A stretch of 64,000 bases of DNA, taken from Adiantum capillus-veneris. Lineage: Eukaryota; Streptophyta; Polypodiopsida; Polypodiales; Pteridaceae. Positions 62,495-64,000 of this stretch are shown one piece after another. Every line of letters begins with the position of its first letter. Within the stretch, counting starts at the first letter, position 1. The translations under genes were made by a program, and so were the position numbers. Under the pieces are notes generated by a model that made no database searches, was not told where the DNA came from, and saw nothing but the letters and a program-made list of their open reading frames with translations. The stretch is taken from positions 144,095,640-144,159,639 of the forward strand of contig CM043955.1 of assembly GCA_014529385.2 (NCBI GenBank). Direction: 5' to 3'.

Positions 62495-63140
62495 ATGAGG
62501 GATGATGACCATACAATTGAGCTCCTACCAGGAAGCTCACTGCCTAACAAGCCTCCTTATCGAGTTTCACAAGCTCAACAAGAGGAGATCATGAGGCAAG
62601 TGCATGAATTGGTGAAAAAAGGGATGGTGAGATCTAACTCCTCTCCATTTTGTTCACCATTTCTTTTAGTGCAAAAGAAAGATGACACATATCACATGTG
62701 TGTCGACTATAGAGCACTAAATAAGATCACTATCAAAAATAGATTTCCCATTCCGTGGGTAGAAGATCTATTTGATACTTTACAAGTTTTGGCCTGACAA
62801 ATGCTCCAAACACATTCAAACTCATGATGGACAAAAATCTTCAGGCCATTCAAATTCTCTTGAGGAGTACAAGCGACACCTCCAGGTAATCTTTCAATTT
62901 GTGAGAGAGAATAAGCTTTTCATTAATAAAAAGAAAAGTAACTTTTTCCTACGAAAGATTCAATATTTAGGTCACATTATCTCTAAAGATGGCACCCGTA
63001 TGGATTTAACAAAGTTAGAGATAATAAAAGGATGTCCTAATCCAAGGAATCTACATGAGGTACAAAGCTTCGCAGGTATGTGTGCATACTATAGATGCTT
63101 CATTGAAAAAATTCTCACTAATAGTAGGCCCATTACATGA
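62495..63140 (+). pseudogene. G: reverse transcriptase with palm deleted
   Basis: DHTIELLPGSSLPNKPPYRV, SQAQQEEIMRQVHELVKKGM, then LLVQKKDDTYHMCVDYRALN and IKNRFPIPWVEDLFDTLQ. The sequence then jumps to FGLTNAPNTFKLMMD (62793 on, in another frame) and to SLEEYKRHLQVIFQFVRENK and YLGHIISKDGTRMDLTKLEI. The segment that should carry DLKSGYHQ and the YVDD box is missing at two places, so no polymerase active site remains. Confidence 0.85.
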
Positions 63141-63620
63141 CTTAATAAAAAGAAATGTCAAGTATACATGGACTGCAAAACTGCAAGAAGCTTTTGAGAA
63201 GCTTAAGGAGAATCTTATCTCTCAACATGTGCTCACACTATTAGATCTCTCAAAGCCATTCGAGGTCCAATGTGATGCTTGTGGTAATTGCTTTGGAGCT
63301 ATTTTGCTTCAAGAAGGGCATGCCATAGCATATAAGAGCCAAAGTCCCAACTTCGATAAGTGAGTATTGGGCAAATACGAAAAAGAGCTACTAGCTATTC
63401 TGTATGCCCTAAACACGTGGAAATACTATCTCTTGGGGACTCCATTCATCCTACAAATGGATCACAAAGCCTCAAGAACTTCATGACACAAACCAAGCTC
63501 TCCAACAAACAAATGAGGTGGGCAAATTTTCTTTTGCAATTTAAATTTCATATTGCTCACATTGTTGGCAAGTACAATCAAGTGGTCGATGCACTTTCGC
63601 AACGACCAAGGGTAAATGTG
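63060..63620 (+). pseudogene. G: RNase H
   Basis: PLHDLIKRNVKYTWTAKLQE, AFEKLKENLISQHVLTLLDL, then KPFEVQCDACGNCFGAILLQ with the first catalytic Asp, and EGHAIAYKSQ. A stop at 63361-63363 is followed in other frames by YEKELLAILYALNTWKYYLL (Glu helix) and IAHIVGKYNQVVDALSQRPR (last Asp). Frame changes near 63480-63520. Confidence 0.8.
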
Positions 63621-64000
63621 GTGTCTATAGCAACTCACAATGATCTATCTTTTATGATAGATGAATATGCTACTGACCGAGGCTTTAAGTATGTAATTAC
63701 AGCCTTTGCATTAGGGAAGAAGAAAGAACCATTCACCTTGAAGGATGGTTATCTTCTAGACGGCAATAGACTATGTGTTATTCACCCATACAATAAGAAA
63801 GTCATGTATGAATGCCATACTTCTCCTTATGTGGGGCAAAAAGGGAATCCATAATCTACTCTTCAAGAAGTAGAAATGTATATTTGTTGGTCTACCATGA
63901 AAAATAAACATACAAGCATATGTTTCAAAATGCGTGGTATACCAAAAGTTGAAACTTGATCAAGGAAAGCAACTTGGATTGTTTCAGTCGACAGGCTTAA
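63621..64000 (+). pseudogene. G: integrase N-terminal part (cut by window)
   Basis: VNVVSIATHNDLSFMIDEYA, then FTLKDGYLLDGNRLCVIHPY and NKKVMYECHTSPYVGQKGNP. The His residues ECHTSPYVGQKG fit the start of the zinc-binding domain, usually HDSPLAGHpG, with the second His changed to Gln. A stop at 63852 and frame change follow. The window ends before the core. Confidence 0.7.

Larger units (their letters stand above)
48718..64000 (+). mobile_element. Ty3/gypsy element G, 5' LTR split by element E, cut by window edge
   Basis: LTR from about 48718 to 50444 and 60100-60185, primer site 60187-60198, gag from 60596, CCHC near 61880, protease 61960, RT 62495, RNase H 63150, integrase start 63650 to the edge. 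The LTR start is uncertain; its end (TTCATTACA) is set by the primer site. The RT palm is deleted. The E insertion lies only about 90 bp before the LTR end. Confidence 0.75.

Overview
This window looks like repeat-rich nuclear DNA of a land plant. The LTR retrotransposons carry plant-type primer sites: most match the initiator tRNA-Met pattern TGGTATCAGAGC. There is a plant-style pentatricopeptide-repeat (PPR) fragment, a spliced LisH-domain gene with normal GT/AG junctions, and very long (CT)n and (GT)n runs. The PPR style and the (CT)n richness would fit a fern or another seed-free plant; that is inference only. No bacterial-type operon, CRISPR array, rRNA or tRNA gene was recognised.

Layout. 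(1) 1-15819: a minus-strand Ty3/gypsy element (J) running off the left edge. It is split by element B (1527-9618), which is itself split by element A (2184-7483), and separately by a three-LTR composite of the B family (9782-13275). Target-site duplications (TSDs) place each insertion: CACGT for A, TGTGT/TGTGC for B, TCTCT for the composite. (2) 15820 to about 19760: a decayed plus-strand LINE containing a solo B-family LTR (16700-17337, TSD CTGTC). (3) 20245-25830: the only likely host gene, a minus-strand nucleolar-type LisH/Lys-Ser-rich protein (SRP40/NOLC1-like). Four exons can be joined in frame. Its first exon exists in two further copies upstream, and two inverted-repeat elements lie between. 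(4) 26071-27577: tandem repeats and a possible copia LTR remnant. (5) 27578-42785: a 15.2 kb minus-strand Ty3/gypsy element (C). Its 2.1 kb LTRs carry a PPR-gene fragment and its primer site matches tRNA-Trp. It hosts a nearly intact Ty1/copia element (D, 32613-38115, TSD AAACA). (6) 42786-48717: decayed plus-strand gypsy pieces (H, I). (7) About 48718-64000: a plus-strand gypsy element (G) leaving the right edge. Its LTR is interrupted by copia element E (50445-60094, TSD CCCGC), which is interrupted by a 4.5 kb TG...CA insertion (F, 53619-58083, TSD AAAGG). F holds about twelve units of an AT-rich satellite with a period near 151 bp.

How the parts work together. A, B and J share a promoter-proximal LTR module and the same primer site. 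B copies carry only a gag-like fragment, and A has lost reverse transcriptase and RNase H. Both therefore look like non-autonomous elements that may use enzymes of a J-like relative. Most coding regions are broken by stops, frameshifts, deletions or loss of catalytic residues. Copia D is closest to intact, with two in-frame stops in an otherwise continuous gag-pol frame of 1,316 codons.
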